In this document: positions 26,157-34,920 of the stretch, in pieces
Position numbering within the stretch: the first letter of the stretch is position 1
Layout: each line of letters opens with the position of its first letter
Assembly (NCBI GenBank): GCA_039555135.1
Contig: CP114179.1
Span: 2,418,001-2,482,000, forward strand
DNA: 64,000 nt
Reading direction: 5' to 3'
DNA from: Phycisphaeraceae bacterium D3-23
Lineage (GTDB): Bacteria; Planctomycetota; Phycisphaerae; Phycisphaerales; Phycisphaeraceae
Program-made: the position numbers and the translations under genes
Notes under the pieces: model-generated
What the model saw: the letters and a program-made list of their open reading frames with translations, nothing else
What the model was told of the DNA's origin: nothing
Database searches by the model: none

Positions 26157-27419
26157 CTATGAGTTCGCTGAATTGCACGCGAAGTCAAAAACATCAAAGT
26201 TCCGGGGGTCGCCCTGGGCCTTGCGCAGGTAGGCGGGCGACAGGGGCCTGGACACGAGCAGCGGGACCATTTCTTCGTAGCGTCCGCCGTGGCTGCGCAG
26301 CGTCTTCTTGAGCGCGGAGATGTCGTGGTACTCGGGCCGTCGGCCGATCACGACGTCGCGGGCGCTGAAGACGTACAGGTCGCCGATCCGGTCTGCCGCG
26401 AGCTGGACCTTCTTCACGGCGATGGCCTTATCGACGACCTCGGTAATCCCCGGGCGTTCGAGGACCCATTGCTGGACACGCCTCAGACCCCCTGGTTCCG
26501 CGAGGATCTTCTCGGGCAGGTGGACCGTCACCGCCGAGCCCAGCGCGCCGTGGTGGACGACGTACGGGTCGGTGATCGGGCAGATGACCTTGACCCCTTC
26601 GCCGAACTCCGCTTCGAGCAGGTCTTCGAGGTAGATCACCTGCGGGGCCCCGTCGCCGTCGCACTTGGCGTTCATGCCGTGGTCGGCCGTGGCCGCGACG
26701 ACGGCCCCCAGCCCGAGCATCCTGCCGACCTGCCCGTCCAGCGCCGCGTAGAACGCCAGCGACTCGGGCTCCTCCGGGGCGTAGGCGTGCTGCATATAGT
26801 CCGTCAGCGAGAGGTAGAGGAAGTCGGCGTGGCCTTCTTCGATCAATCGCACACCGGCCTTGAGGGTGTAGACACTCGCGTCGCCCGAGTAGATGTCGGG
26901 CCTGGGGCCGACGAGTGCCTCGATGTCGATGCCGCAGCGTTGCTTCGCCTCGTCCGCTTTTTCTGCGGAAAAGTGCAGGCCATCGGGCCGCATCCCCTTC
27001 GCGTAGAGCTCACGGAGCTTGTCCTTGGCGGTCACAAACGCGACCTTCCGCCCCGCCTGCTCCGCCGCCGCGAGGATCGTGTCGTTGCGCAAAAACTTTG
27101 AATCGTTCATCATGACCTCTTCGCCCGTCTCGGGGTCGAGGAAGAAGTTGCCGCAGATGCCGGTCGCGCTGGGCGGTGTGCCCGTGACGATCGCGCCGTT
27201 GTTGACATTCGTAAACGTCGGCAGACACGCCCGCGCCATCCCGCGATAACCCACCGCCGCAAGCTTGGCGATGTGGGGGGCCTTGCCCCGCGCGATCGAG
27301 ACACTCAGGTACTCGTCCGCACAGCCATCAATACAGATGACAACCACCGGGCACGCCGGAGGAGAGTAGCTCCGGCCATTCACAGAAAACGATCGCGTGC
27401 TTGGGGTGGGCATGGGCAT
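26157..27419 (-). CDS. phnA: Phosphonoacetate hydrolase
   Basis: Cleaves the C-P bond of phosphonoacetate to acetate and phosphate; alkaline-phosphatase superfamily with two metal ions. From ATG 27419 (420 aa) the motifs fall at Asp31 (VICIDGCADEY), Thr68 (CLPTFTNVNN, the expected nucleophile), Asp207/His211 (LTDYMQHAYAPEE) and Asp246/His247 (ATADHGMN), all in the order known for PhnA. A second ATG at 27413 is possible. No signal peptide, so cytosolic. Together with the aldehyde dehydrogenase downstream it makes a phnA-phnY operon giving phosphate and acetate. Its upstream region carries a GGATA-N3-TATCC palindrome shared with the phosphonate-associated dehydrogenase at 32556. Confidence 0.92.
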   Translation of the reverse strand: MPMPTPSTRSFSVNGRSYSPPACPVVVICIDGCADEYLSVSIARGKAPHIAKLAAVGYRGMARACLPTFTNVNNGAIVTGTPPSATGICGNFFLDPETGEEVMMNDSKFLRNDTILAAAEQAGRKVAFVTAKDKLRELYAKGMRPDGLHFSAEKADEAKQRCGIDIEALVGPRPDIYSGDASVYTLKAGVRLIEEGHADFLYLSLTDYMQHAYAPEEPESLAFYAALDGQVGRMLGLGAVVAATADHGMNAKCDGDGAPQVIYLEDLLEAEFGEGVKVICPITDPYVVHHGALGSAVTVHLPEKILAEPGGLRRVQQWVLERPGITEVVDKAIAVKKVQLAADRIGDLYVFSARDVVIGRRPEYHDISALKKTLRSHGGRYEEMVPLLVSRPLSPAYLRKAQGDPRNFDVFDFACNSANS

Positions 27420-27521
27420 GTTGTGGGGTCGGGTGCTGGGGGTGTCGTCCGGGCGTATCGGGGCCGGGCGTTGGCCCGCCGGCGGCAGATCACAATAATA
27501 TTCTTGACTGCATCCAGAACA

Positions 27522-27534
27522 GGATACAATATCC
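27522..27534. promoter_or_regulatory. GGATA-N3-TATCC palindrome upstream of phnA
   Basis: Perfect 5-bp arms around CAA, preceded by GAACA. It is 103 bp before the phnA start, in an AT-rich patch (27490-27535) with possible -10 sequences on both strands. The same palindrome, preceded by AAACA, occurs 60 bp before the HpnZ-like gene. Candidate operator for a phosphonate regulator. Confidence 0.5.
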
Positions 27535-27567
27535 GTACTCGACAAGGAAGGGGTGCCCCGCCGCATA

Positions 27568-27698
27568 GTGGTTCACATCGAGCTAGGTGGGGCGGGCATC
27601 TTGCCCGCCATCACGGCGCAGCCGTGAAACACGTGTGTACTCAGGCCTACGGCCTGATGGCGGGCTGGAAGCCCGCCCCACCTGTCAGAGTGAACCAC
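27568..27698. repeat. Inverted-repeat element, family E
   Basis: 131 bp bounded by GTGGTTCAC (27568-27576) and GTGAACCAC (27690-27698), with strong inner arms AGGTGGGGCGGGC / GCCCGCCCCACCT and smaller hairpins inside. It occupies the spacer between the divergent phnA and metallophosphoesterase genes. No ORF. Confidence 0.7.
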
Positions 27699-27742
27699 GA
27701 CCCCCCGCCGCCCGGTGACTTTAGCAGCAGCGAGCAAGAAGA

Positions 27743-29905
27743 ATGCCTAGCCCTAGCCCTAGCCGAATCGCCCGTGTGTCTGAATCCTTTATCCGGCTCG
27801 GCCTATGGGCCGTGATGGCCAGCCCGTTGCCGGCGCTGGCGTGCGACGGGTGTGGCTGCTGCGGGCCCGGTGCGGCCGGCGGAGACGCGGCGGGGCACGG
27901 GCACTCCCACGGCCCCGGGGCGTCGATCCTCCATGCCTTCTCGACTCCTGGAATGCCGGTCACGGCGGCGGGCCGGTCGGGCTCGGCCCCACCGCTCCGG
28001 TTCGTGATGGTGGGGGATACACAGGGCGGGGCCGTCGTCCCGCAGATCGTCGCCGACATCGCATGGGTCAATCCCGACTACGTCTTGTTCCCCGGCGACC
28101 TGGTCTCGCCCGGGTCGGCCACGACGTTCAACGACTGGGACAATCTCACCGCGCAGTTCGGCGACAACCGCTTCATGGTCCCGGGCAACCACGACCTGCC
28201 GGGCCGGCCCGCGACCAACGGCGACTGGCAGGCGGTGTTCAACTGGCTCCCCGACAGCCAGGTGGTCCCCAACATCATGACCGCCGACCCCCACGACACG
28301 GTCAGCGGCGTGGACCAGATGGACTACTACGTCGATTTGGCACCCAACGTCCGGCTGATCTCCGTGACCTCCGACCGTGACCTGCTGCCGGGCGAGAGCC
28401 CGACCTACACCGGCTACGAGATCGTGGGCGGTGAGCCCCAGGCGCTCGAGTGGTTCCAGAGCGTCATGGCATTGGAATCGACCCAACAGATGGACCACGT
28501 CTTTGTGATGACCCACCACCCGGTCACGACCATGATGAGCCAGGTCAACTCGTCGATTGATGGCCTGACCGAGGGTGTCGGGACTGAGTGGTGGCAGTCG
28601 ATCGCCGGGACCAGCGACGCGTTCGACGGCGCGACCGCCGCCGCGCTCCTGGCCGGCCACAACCACAGCTACCTCCCCAACCACCCCGACCCGCACTCCC
28701 CCACCGCCGAGATCATCGCGGGGACCGGCGGCGGGTCGCTGGCGTACGGCGGTGTCCCCCACCGCAAGGTCCACGGCTTCGTCGAGATCGTCATCGAGGG
28801 TGGGCTCATCTCCTCGACGTTCTACGGCGACAGCAACGGGGAGGTCGGCGGTTGGTCGTTTACCGAGGTGCTCGACACCTTCACGATCTCCGAGAACGGC
28901 GCGATCCCGCGCGGCGAGCTGGCGCGGTACCGCTTTGAGGCCAACGGCCCGGGGGTCGACACCTCCCTCTCGCCGCTGTCCAAAGGGATCGACCTGAACC
29001 TGCGCGACGGGGTCCAGCACATCTTCGACCACGACCTGGGTAGCAACGTGGTCCAACTGGATGGCACGGCTTTTATGGACTCCAAGAGCTTGGCGGACCA
29101 CAACTTCCAGGTGCTCGGCGACCTGCGGTTGGACCTGTGGGTCAGGGCCGAGGGGGCGCTTGGCAGCGACGAGGTGGACAACACCCTGGTCGCGTTTGGC
29201 GACGCCGACGGGTCGCGGGCGTTCCCTTGGCAGGACACGATCAACGACGAGATCGCCAACTACGCCTACATCCTGTCGTATACAGAAGGCGGCCACCTGC
29301 GCATGGCCTGGGAGTACCACGCGAGCACCGATGTGGACGCTCGCCCGACCCTCGTCGAGCTGGTCTCGACCCAGGCCGTCGCCGACCCCAACACGTGGCA
29401 CAACATCGAGGTGCTGCGCGACGCCGAGACGATGTCGCTGCGCTTCCTGGTGGACGGCATGCCGCTGGGCGAGGACCTTTCGTTCGAGCACCTGCCCACC
29501 GGTGCGGGGACGGGCTCGCTGTACATCGGCGCGCTGCCGGACATTACCGAAGGTGAAGAAGGCGGCATCGCGACGTTCCGCGGCCGACTGGACGACCTGA
29601 TCATCTCCAGCGAGCTGGTCACCCTGTTCTCCCTGGGCGATGCCAACCACGACGGGTTTGTCGGAGTCCAGGACCTGGACATCCTGCTCGCCAACTGGGG
29701 CGCTCGCGTCAACCCCGGCAGTCACTACCTGGGCGACCTGGACGGCGATGGCGAGGTGGGGGCCGGCGACCTCGCGTTGGTGCAGCTCCACTGGGGCGAA
29801 GGGACGCCGACCGACGCGGTGCCCGAGCCCGGGACCCTTGGCCTCTTCGCCGCGTCCCTCCTGCTCGGCAAAGCACGACGCCGACCGACGCCAACGGACG
29901 ATTGA
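27743..29905 (+). CDS. Surface metallophosphoesterase with LamG-like, dockerin-like and PEP-CTERM parts
   Basis: A 720-aa secreted calcineurin-like phosphoesterase. After a signal segment (about 1-33) comes a Cys/His-rich stretch (Cys34, 37, 39, 40; His52, 54, 56). The phosphoesterase domain (about 78-370) shows FVMVGDTQGG, LFPGDLVSPG, VPGNHDLPG, MTHHPV and LAGHNHSY, the five metal-binding motifs. A LamG-like sandwich (about 390-620) follows, then two dockerin-like repeats (GDANHDGFVGVQDLDILLANWG region and GDLDGDGEVGAGDLAL) and VPEPGTLGLFAASLLLGKARRR. It probably releases phosphate from extracellular esters at the cell surface. It lies next to phosphonate genes and 78 bp before a second phosphoesterase with the domains in a different order. 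Confidence 0.88.
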   Translation: MPSPSPSRIARVSESFIRLGLWAVMASPLPALACDGCGCCGPGAAGGDAAGHGHSHGPGASILHAFSTPGMPVTAAGRSGSAPPLRFVMVGDTQGGAVVPQIVADIAWVNPDYVLFPGDLVSPGSATTFNDWDNLTAQFGDNRFMVPGNHDLPGRPATNGDWQAVFNWLPDSQVVPNIMTADPHDTVSGVDQMDYYVDLAPNVRLISVTSDRDLLPGESPTYTGYEIVGGEPQALEWFQSVMALESTQQMDHVFVMTHHPVTTMMSQVNSSIDGLTEGVGTEWWQSIAGTSDAFDGATAAALLAGHNHSYLPNHPDPHSPTAEIIAGTGGGSLAYGGVPHRKVHGFVEIVIEGGLISSTFYGDSNGEVGGWSFTEVLDTFTISENGAIPRGELARYRFEANGPGVDTSLSPLSKGIDLNLRDGVQHIFDHDLGSNVVQLDGTAFMDSKSLADHNFQVLGDLRLDLWVRAEGALGSDEVDNTLVAFGDADGSRAFPWQDTINDEIANYAYILSYTEGGHLRMAWEYHASTDVDARPTLVELVSTQAVADPNTWHNIEVLRDAETMSLRFLVDGMPLGEDLSFEHLPTGAGTGSLYIGALPDITEGEEGGIATFRGRLDDLIISSELVTLFSLGDANHDGFVGVQDLDILLANWGARVNPGSHYLGDLDGDGEVGAGDLALVQLHWGEGTPTDAVPEPGTLGLFAASLLLGKARRRPTPTDD

Positions 29906-29983
29906 ACCCAGCCGGTCAACACCGACTCGTGCACACGGACCGACTTTTGATTTTGAAACAACCCCCGGACCTGGAGTACTTCG

Positions 29984-32125
29984 ATGCCGACCACCCGACA
30001 CCTACTTTCCGCCGCCTCGTTGGCTGCACTGAGTCTGGCCACCGAGCCCTGCCTCGCCCAGGCCTCGCTCACCGCGTGGTGGGCGTTCGACGGCGACTAC
30101 ACCAGCCAAGTGAACAACGCCGTGTTCAGCGGCACGGCGGTCGGGGCCGGCACATCGATCACCAACACCGCAGGCCAGTTCGTCAACGGCACCGGCGGGC
30201 TGGCGATCGACGACTCGCTGGCCACCGCGAATTTCGTCTCGGTCGGCACCAGCCCGATCATTGATACCAACGCCTCAATCACGGTTTCCGGCTGGTATCA
30301 GCTCAACGACCTCGCCGGCGACGGGATGGACACCCGCAACTTCGTTTGGGAGACCGCGCCGAGCAACTACACGCTGTCGTACGCCCTCCGAAGCGACACC
30401 GATGACGGGCAGAAACGCGGGCAGTGGTACACGCAGAGCCCTGCCTTTTCTGGCAACGCCGACACCGGCCCGGTCATCAACCAGGGCACCTGGTACCACG
30501 CGGCGGTGGTCATCAATCAGAGCAACAGCTCGCTCCAGTACTACCACAACGGCGTGCTGACCGACGACGTCTCATTGCCCGGCGGGTACGCGGTCCCCAG
30601 TGGTATCGACGGGTTCAACATCGGCAACCACCGCGCGGGCGACGGCAGCCGAAACTGGGACGGCTACATCGACGACGTGGCCGTGTTCCAGGGCGCGTTG
30701 ACCGGCTCGGATGTCGCGTCGCTCTACAACGGGTCGGACACCCCGCTGTCCCTCGTGAACTGGGCCATCACCGCCCCGCCCCTGCCGGACCCGGACCCGC
30801 TGGCCTTCGTGCCCGGGTCCTGGACGATGGTCGTGATCCCGGACACGCAGAACTACAGCACCAACCACCCCGAGATCTTCAGCGAAGTGACGCAGTGGAT
30901 CGCCGACAACGACGACCGCAACATCGCGCTGACGCTGCATGTCGGCGACATCACCAACCGCAACAACACCACCGAGTGGGACCGGGCCTACGACGCGATC
31001 TCTCGACTCGACGGCGAGGTGCCCTACATCCTTGCGACCGGCAACCACGACTACGGCCCCGGGGGCGGGGCGGGCGACCGATCCACCCTGTTCAACGACT
31101 ACTTCGACGAAGGCATCTACTACGAGACCAGCGGCGCGGGCAGCTTGGTCTACGACAACATCGAGATCGCCGAGCAGTTTGTGGACACCGCGCGTTTCGG
31201 CGCGGGGCCTGACAACGAGACGCTCGAGAACGTCGCCTACGACTTCACCGCGCCCGACGGCCGGGAGATGCTGATCTTCTCGCTGGAGTGGGGTGTGCGG
31301 CAGGAGGTGGTCGACTGGGCCAACGCGGTCGCCGCTCGGGAAGAATACGAAGGACACACAGCGATCCTCCTCACCCATGCTTACATGTACAGCGACGACG
31401 AGCGCTACGACTGGACCAACCAGAACACCGCGAATGATGAGCCGGGCAATACCCACTCGGGCTCGTCGCAGGGCGCGAACCCGCACGTCTACAACACGGC
31501 CGATACGGATGACGGCAACCCCGCCAACGACACCAACGACGGCGAAGAGCTCTGGCGTGAACTCGTCAGCCAGCACGGCAATTTCGAGATGACGTTCAAC
31601 GGCCACGTGATCATCGGCGGGCAGCTCGGCTACCGCCAGGACGCGGGGTCCATCGGCCAGCAGGTCCACCAGATGCTTTACAACGCGCAGGCGGATGCGA
31701 ACGGCGGAGATGGCTGGATACGTCTGCTCGAATTCCTGCCCGACGGGGAGACGGTACAAGTCAAGACCTATTCGCCCTACCGCGACCGGCTCGGGCTCGA
31801 CCCGTGGCGGACCGACGCGGACAACCAGTTCACCATCTCGCTGACAGGCATCGACTCGCTCGTCGGCGACCTCGACGGGGACGGCTTCGTCGGCGTCGGG
31901 GACCTGGACGTCCTTCTGGCGAACTGGGGCGAGTCGACGGCGTTCTTCGATGTGACACTTGGCGATGTGAGCGGCGACGGTGTCGTCGGTCAGGCCGACC
32001 TGGACCTGGTGCTCTTGAACTGGGGCCACGGCACGCCGCCAAGCGGCAACGTCCCCGAGCCCGGCACCCTGGCGTCGTTGGCCTTCCTCTTGGCCGGCCT
32101 GCACCGCCGGCGTCGTTGCCGGTAG
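29984..32125 (+). CDS. LamG-metallophosphoesterase with dockerin-like and PEP-CTERM parts
   Basis: A 713-aa secreted protein. Signal peptide MPTTRHLLSAASLAALSLA...CLAQ; LamG-like domain about 26-250 (LTAWWAFDGDY at its start, WDGYIDDVAVFQGALTG near its end); calcineurin-like phosphoesterase about 275-610 with VVIPDTQNYS, LHVGDITNRN, LATGNHDYG, LLTHAYMY and NGHVIIGG. Two dockerin-like repeats follow (GDLDGDGFVGVGDLDVLLANWG-type, GDVSGDGVVGQADLDLVLLNWG-type), then a VPEPGTLASLAFLLAGLHRRRR tail. Compared with the preceding gene the LamG and phosphoesterase domains are swapped. Probably a surface phosphatase or nucleotidase acting on external organophosphates; likely cotranscribed with the gene before it. 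Confidence 0.9.
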   Translation: MPTTRHLLSAASLAALSLATEPCLAQASLTAWWAFDGDYTSQVNNAVFSGTAVGAGTSITNTAGQFVNGTGGLAIDDSLATANFVSVGTSPIIDTNASITVSGWYQLNDLAGDGMDTRNFVWETAPSNYTLSYALRSDTDDGQKRGQWYTQSPAFSGNADTGPVINQGTWYHAAVVINQSNSSLQYYHNGVLTDDVSLPGGYAVPSGIDGFNIGNHRAGDGSRNWDGYIDDVAVFQGALTGSDVASLYNGSDTPLSLVNWAITAPPLPDPDPLAFVPGSWTMVVIPDTQNYSTNHPEIFSEVTQWIADNDDRNIALTLHVGDITNRNNTTEWDRAYDAISRLDGEVPYILATGNHDYGPGGGAGDRSTLFNDYFDEGIYYETSGAGSLVYDNIEIAEQFVDTARFGAGPDNETLENVAYDFTAPDGREMLIFSLEWGVRQEVVDWANAVAAREEYEGHTAILLTHAYMYSDDERYDWTNQNTANDEPGNTHSGSSQGANPHVYNTADTDDGNPANDTNDGEELWRELVSQHGNFEMTFNGHVIIGGQLGYRQDAGSIGQQVHQMLYNAQADANGGDGWIRLLEFLPDGETVQVKTYSPYRDRLGLDPWRTDADNQFTISLTGIDSLVGDLDGDGFVGVGDLDVLLANWGESTAFFDVTLGDVSGDGVVGQADLDLVLLNWGHGTPPSGNVPEPGTLASLAFLLAGLHRRRRCR

Positions 32126-32482
32126 AGGCCGATTCCGTGACGTCGATCGTGGCCCGTGGCGCTTGTCATATCAACCGCGTGCGTGGCCCCCGCGGCTGTC
32201 AGGGCCCAGCACCGATATCGGTGCCGCAGGCGCTAAGGCCCTGGCCAGCGGATGATCTGGTCAGCTTCTTGAGCCGATCCTGCAGGCGCCCGGATCAAAT
32301 GTACGTGCCATGCACTGGGGCCAAGGCCTCGTCAGGTTGTAGTGGGCCCACGTCCCGAATTGTATGAAATGCATGAGTTTTGCTAAAAAACAGTGTAGTT
32401 GGCCGCCTATTGCGTTCTACGGGGGTGCCCGGCACTGATGGGGGCTAAAAGCCAGAAATCCCCTTGCACTCAAGCCGAAACA

Positions 32483-32495
32483 GGATATCATATCC
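32483..32495 (+). promoter_or_regulatory. GGATA-N3-TATCC palindrome and promoter before the HpnZ-like gene
   Basis: Perfect arms around TCA. For rightward transcription TTGCAC (32464-32469) and TATCAT (32486-32491) are 16 bp apart, so the -10 lies inside the palindrome. It repeats the site at 27522-27534. The rest of the gene-free stretch 32126-32555 shows no ORF or RNA I can support. Confidence 0.5.
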
Positions 32496-32555
32496 AATGG
32501 ATAAACAATCCACCCGCGCATCTATCTACCTTCCGATTATCCAGGCGGCCTCATC

Positions 32556-33800
32556 TTGGCGAAACCTCAGCCCCACCACGCTTCCGAAGACACGCACGCC
32601 AAGGCGTCGGTCTTTGTGCAGACGGGCCAGCCGATCGAGACACGATCGTTCCCGCTGCCGGGCTCGCTAGCGCCCGGCGCTGCGCTATGCAAGGTCGAGC
32701 TGAGCACGATCTGCGGGTCCGACCTGCACACCATTGAGGGTCGGCGGCAAGAGCCCGCCCCGCTGATCCTGGGCCACGAGATCGTCGGCCGTGTCGCCGC
32801 GCTGGGGCGCGGCCTGGAGGAGGACTGGCTGGGCAACCCGCTGAAGGTCGGCGACCGGATCACCTGGTCCATCGTCGTGGCGTGCGGCGACTGCTTCTAC
32901 TGCCACAAACAGCTCCCGCAAAAATGTGAAGACCTGATCAAGTACGGCCACTGCTGCTGCGAGGGAGAGCACCCCCTGACCGGGGGGTTCAGCGAGTACA
33001 TCTACCTCCACCCACGGACGTGCATCATCAAGCTGCCCGACTCGGTCAGCAGCCAGGCGGCGGCCCCGGCCAACTGTGTGTTGGCGACGGCGTGCAACGC
33101 GCTGGACTCGGTCGGCTGCGTCCGGGGCGAGTCGGTCCTGATCCAGGGGGCCGGGCTGCTGGGCGTGTACCTCTCGGCCTTGTGCAAGGAGGCCGGCGCC
33201 GAGCGCATCTTCGTGACGGATATGCAGCCGGCCCGTTTGGAAATGGCGACGCGTTTTGGCGCGGATGTCGGGATCGACCTGTCGCATATCTCGCCCGAGG
33301 GGGCCGAGGCGTTGGTCAAGGCCGAGACTTTCGGCCGGGGCGTGGATGTGGTGTTCGAGGCCTGCGGCGTGAGCACGGTGGTCCCGCACGGGCTGGACCT
33401 CCTGTGCAAGGGCGGGCGCTACCTCGTCGCCGGGCTCGTCTCGCCCAACAGCCCGATCAACATCCCCGGCGAGGTGCTGACGCGCAACTGCCTGTCGCTG
33501 ATCGGCATCCACAACTACCGCCCCGAACACCTGGCGTCTGCGATCCGCTTCCTCGAAGAGGCGGGCGACCGTTACCCGCTCGACGAGATCGTCGGCGCGA
33601 CGTACGCGCTGTCGCGGTTTGAGGACGCGGTCGAGGACGCCAAGTCGCAAAAGCACCTGCGTGTCGCGGTCCGCCCGGGTCCGGGGGCGGCACGCGGAGG
33701 CGCTGCGGCGGAAAACCGACTGCGGGTCGTGATCCCGGACGGTGTGGCCCCGGTCTCGCTCCCGCCACGCAAAACCGCATCCTCAGAACCCAATACGTGA
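32556..33800 (+). CDS. Phosphonate-catabolism-associated zinc alcohol dehydrogenase (HpnZ-like)
   Basis: A 414-aa zinc-dependent medium-chain dehydrogenase. Cys53 (TICGSDLHTIEGRR), His74 and Glu75 (ILGHEIVG) are the catalytic zinc ligands. CGDCFYC with a further Cys downstream is the structural zinc lobe, and LIQGAGLLGVYLSALCKEAGA is the nucleotide-binding loop. The sequence pattern matches the dehydrogenase clade repeatedly found next to phosphonate genes (TIGR03366, recalled not searched); its exact substrate in that clade is unproven. The start is TTG 32556, the first start in frame, as no ATG precedes the conserved core. The C-terminal 40 residues are extra and Pro/Arg-rich. It shares an upstream palindrome with phnA. 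Confidence 0.85.
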   Translation: MAKPQPHHASEDTHAKASVFVQTGQPIETRSFPLPGSLAPGAALCKVELSTICGSDLHTIEGRRQEPAPLILGHEIVGRVAALGRGLEEDWLGNPLKVGDRITWSIVVACGDCFYCHKQLPQKCEDLIKYGHCCCEGEHPLTGGFSEYIYLHPRTCIIKLPDSVSSQAAAPANCVLATACNALDSVGCVRGESVLIQGAGLLGVYLSALCKEAGAERIFVTDMQPARLEMATRFGADVGIDLSHISPEGAEALVKAETFGRGVDVVFEACGVSTVVPHGLDLLCKGGRYLVAGLVSPNSPINIPGEVLTRNCLSLIGIHNYRPEHLASAIRFLEEAGDRYPLDEIVGATYALSRFEDAVEDAKSQKHLRVAVRPGPGAARGGAAAENRLRVVIPDGVAPVSLPPRKTASSEPNT

Positions 33801-33987
33801 GCGCGTCCAGGCGCATGAACGAAACCGCATGGGGCCGCAGACCGTCGGCCTCGGCACTCGGAAGGAGGGAGTTTGCAGAAAGAACCGCGCGGACGTTTTC
33901 TCACGCACGACTTTGGACTCACGGATCACCGATACGAGCCCGCGTGTTGCCGGCCCAACAACCCTGTTTACTCAGAGGAGTATGACC

Positions 33988-34782
33988 ATGGATTCGACTA
34001 AGTTTTTGACCGCCTCTCTGCTCACCGCCGGCCTGATGGCGGTCGGCACCTCCGCCAGCGCCGCGCTGGTGGCCCACTGGAGCTTCGACTCCGACTTCAC
34101 CGCCGACACCGGCGGGTCGGCGTTCGATCTCACCGCCGTCAACGGCGCGACCGCCGGCGACGCGGGCGGGCAGTTCGGCAACGCCGCCACCTTCGAGCGC
34201 GCCAACAGCGAACACGCCTTCACCGGCGGCAACGTGCTGGCGGCTAACTCGGACTTCAGCTATTCGGCGTGGTACAACTTTGGCGTCTCGGACATCACCG
34301 GAGGCGACCGCTACTTCGTCCTCGAAACCTCGGCCGCCGACACGCCGGACAATGGCCAGGCATGGACCGCTTCCATCGGCCTGCGCGACCTCGCCGGGAC
34401 CGACTCGGTACAGATCTTTACCACCACCCCCAGCAACGATGTCGGCTCGACCGGTTCGACGGCGAGCACCTGGCAGAACGTCGTCGTGACGTATGACGCG
34501 TCGAGCGGCACGATCAACGCCTACCTCGATGGCAACCTGTTCGCCACCGACACCCAGGGCACGACGGCCGCCGTCGAAGGCCTGGTCATCGGCGGGCACC
34601 GCGATGGCACCGGACGCAACTTCGACGGCCAGGTCGATGATGTCGCGTTCTTCGACACCGTCCTGACCAGCCAGGGAATCGCCTTCCTGCAGAACAACTC
34701 CGCGTCACTGGTGCCCGAGCCCGGCTCCCTCGCGCTGCTCGGCCTGGGCGGCCTGATGATCGCCCGGCGTCGTCGCGGCTAA
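33988..34782 (+). CDS. LamG-domain PEP-CTERM protein (tandem copy 1)
   Basis: A secreted 264-aa protein. GAGGAG lies 7 bp before ATG 33988, so this start is chosen over the ATG at 33982. Signal peptide [20 protein letters not shown] ending TSASAA; then one LamG/concanavalin-like sandwich (HWSFDSDFTAD start, FDGQVDDVAFFDTVLTS end) and the tail [22 protein letters not shown]. The following gene has nearly the same ribosome site, signal peptide and tail. Likely a glycan-binding or structural surface protein; partner unknown. Confidence 0.88.
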   Translation: MDSTKFLTASLLTAGLMAVGTSASAALVAHWSFDSDFTADTGGSAFDLTAVNGATAGDAGGQFGNAATFERANSEHAFTGGNVLAANSDFSYSAWYNFGVSDITGGDRYFVLETSAADTPDNGQAWTASIGLRDLAGTDSVQIFTTTPSNDVGSTGSTASTWQNVVVTYDASSGTINAYLDGNLFATDTQGTTAAVEGLVIGGHRDGTGRNFDGQVDDVAFFDTVLTSQGIAFLQNNSASLVPEPGSLALLGLGGLMIARRRRG

Positions 34783-34920
34783 TCAGCTCACCGATTCACC
34801 GGGAGCCGTCCGATGGCGGCCCCCGGCTTTCACGAACCCGTGCCCATTGGGCACAAAACCCTGGGAAGTCCGGCGCTGTTGCCGGCTCCACTCAAAACAC
34901 TCATCTCGAGGAGTATGACC

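Noticed and set aside
27748-27766. CCTAGC triplet tandem at the phosphoesterase start
   Set aside because: Only three units coding Pro-Ser; no sign of a regulatory array.
27803-30001. Leftward ORF of 732 codons opposite the first metallophosphoesterase
   Set aside because: Composition is Arg/Val/Gly-rich without motifs, and the sense frame has full domain structure.
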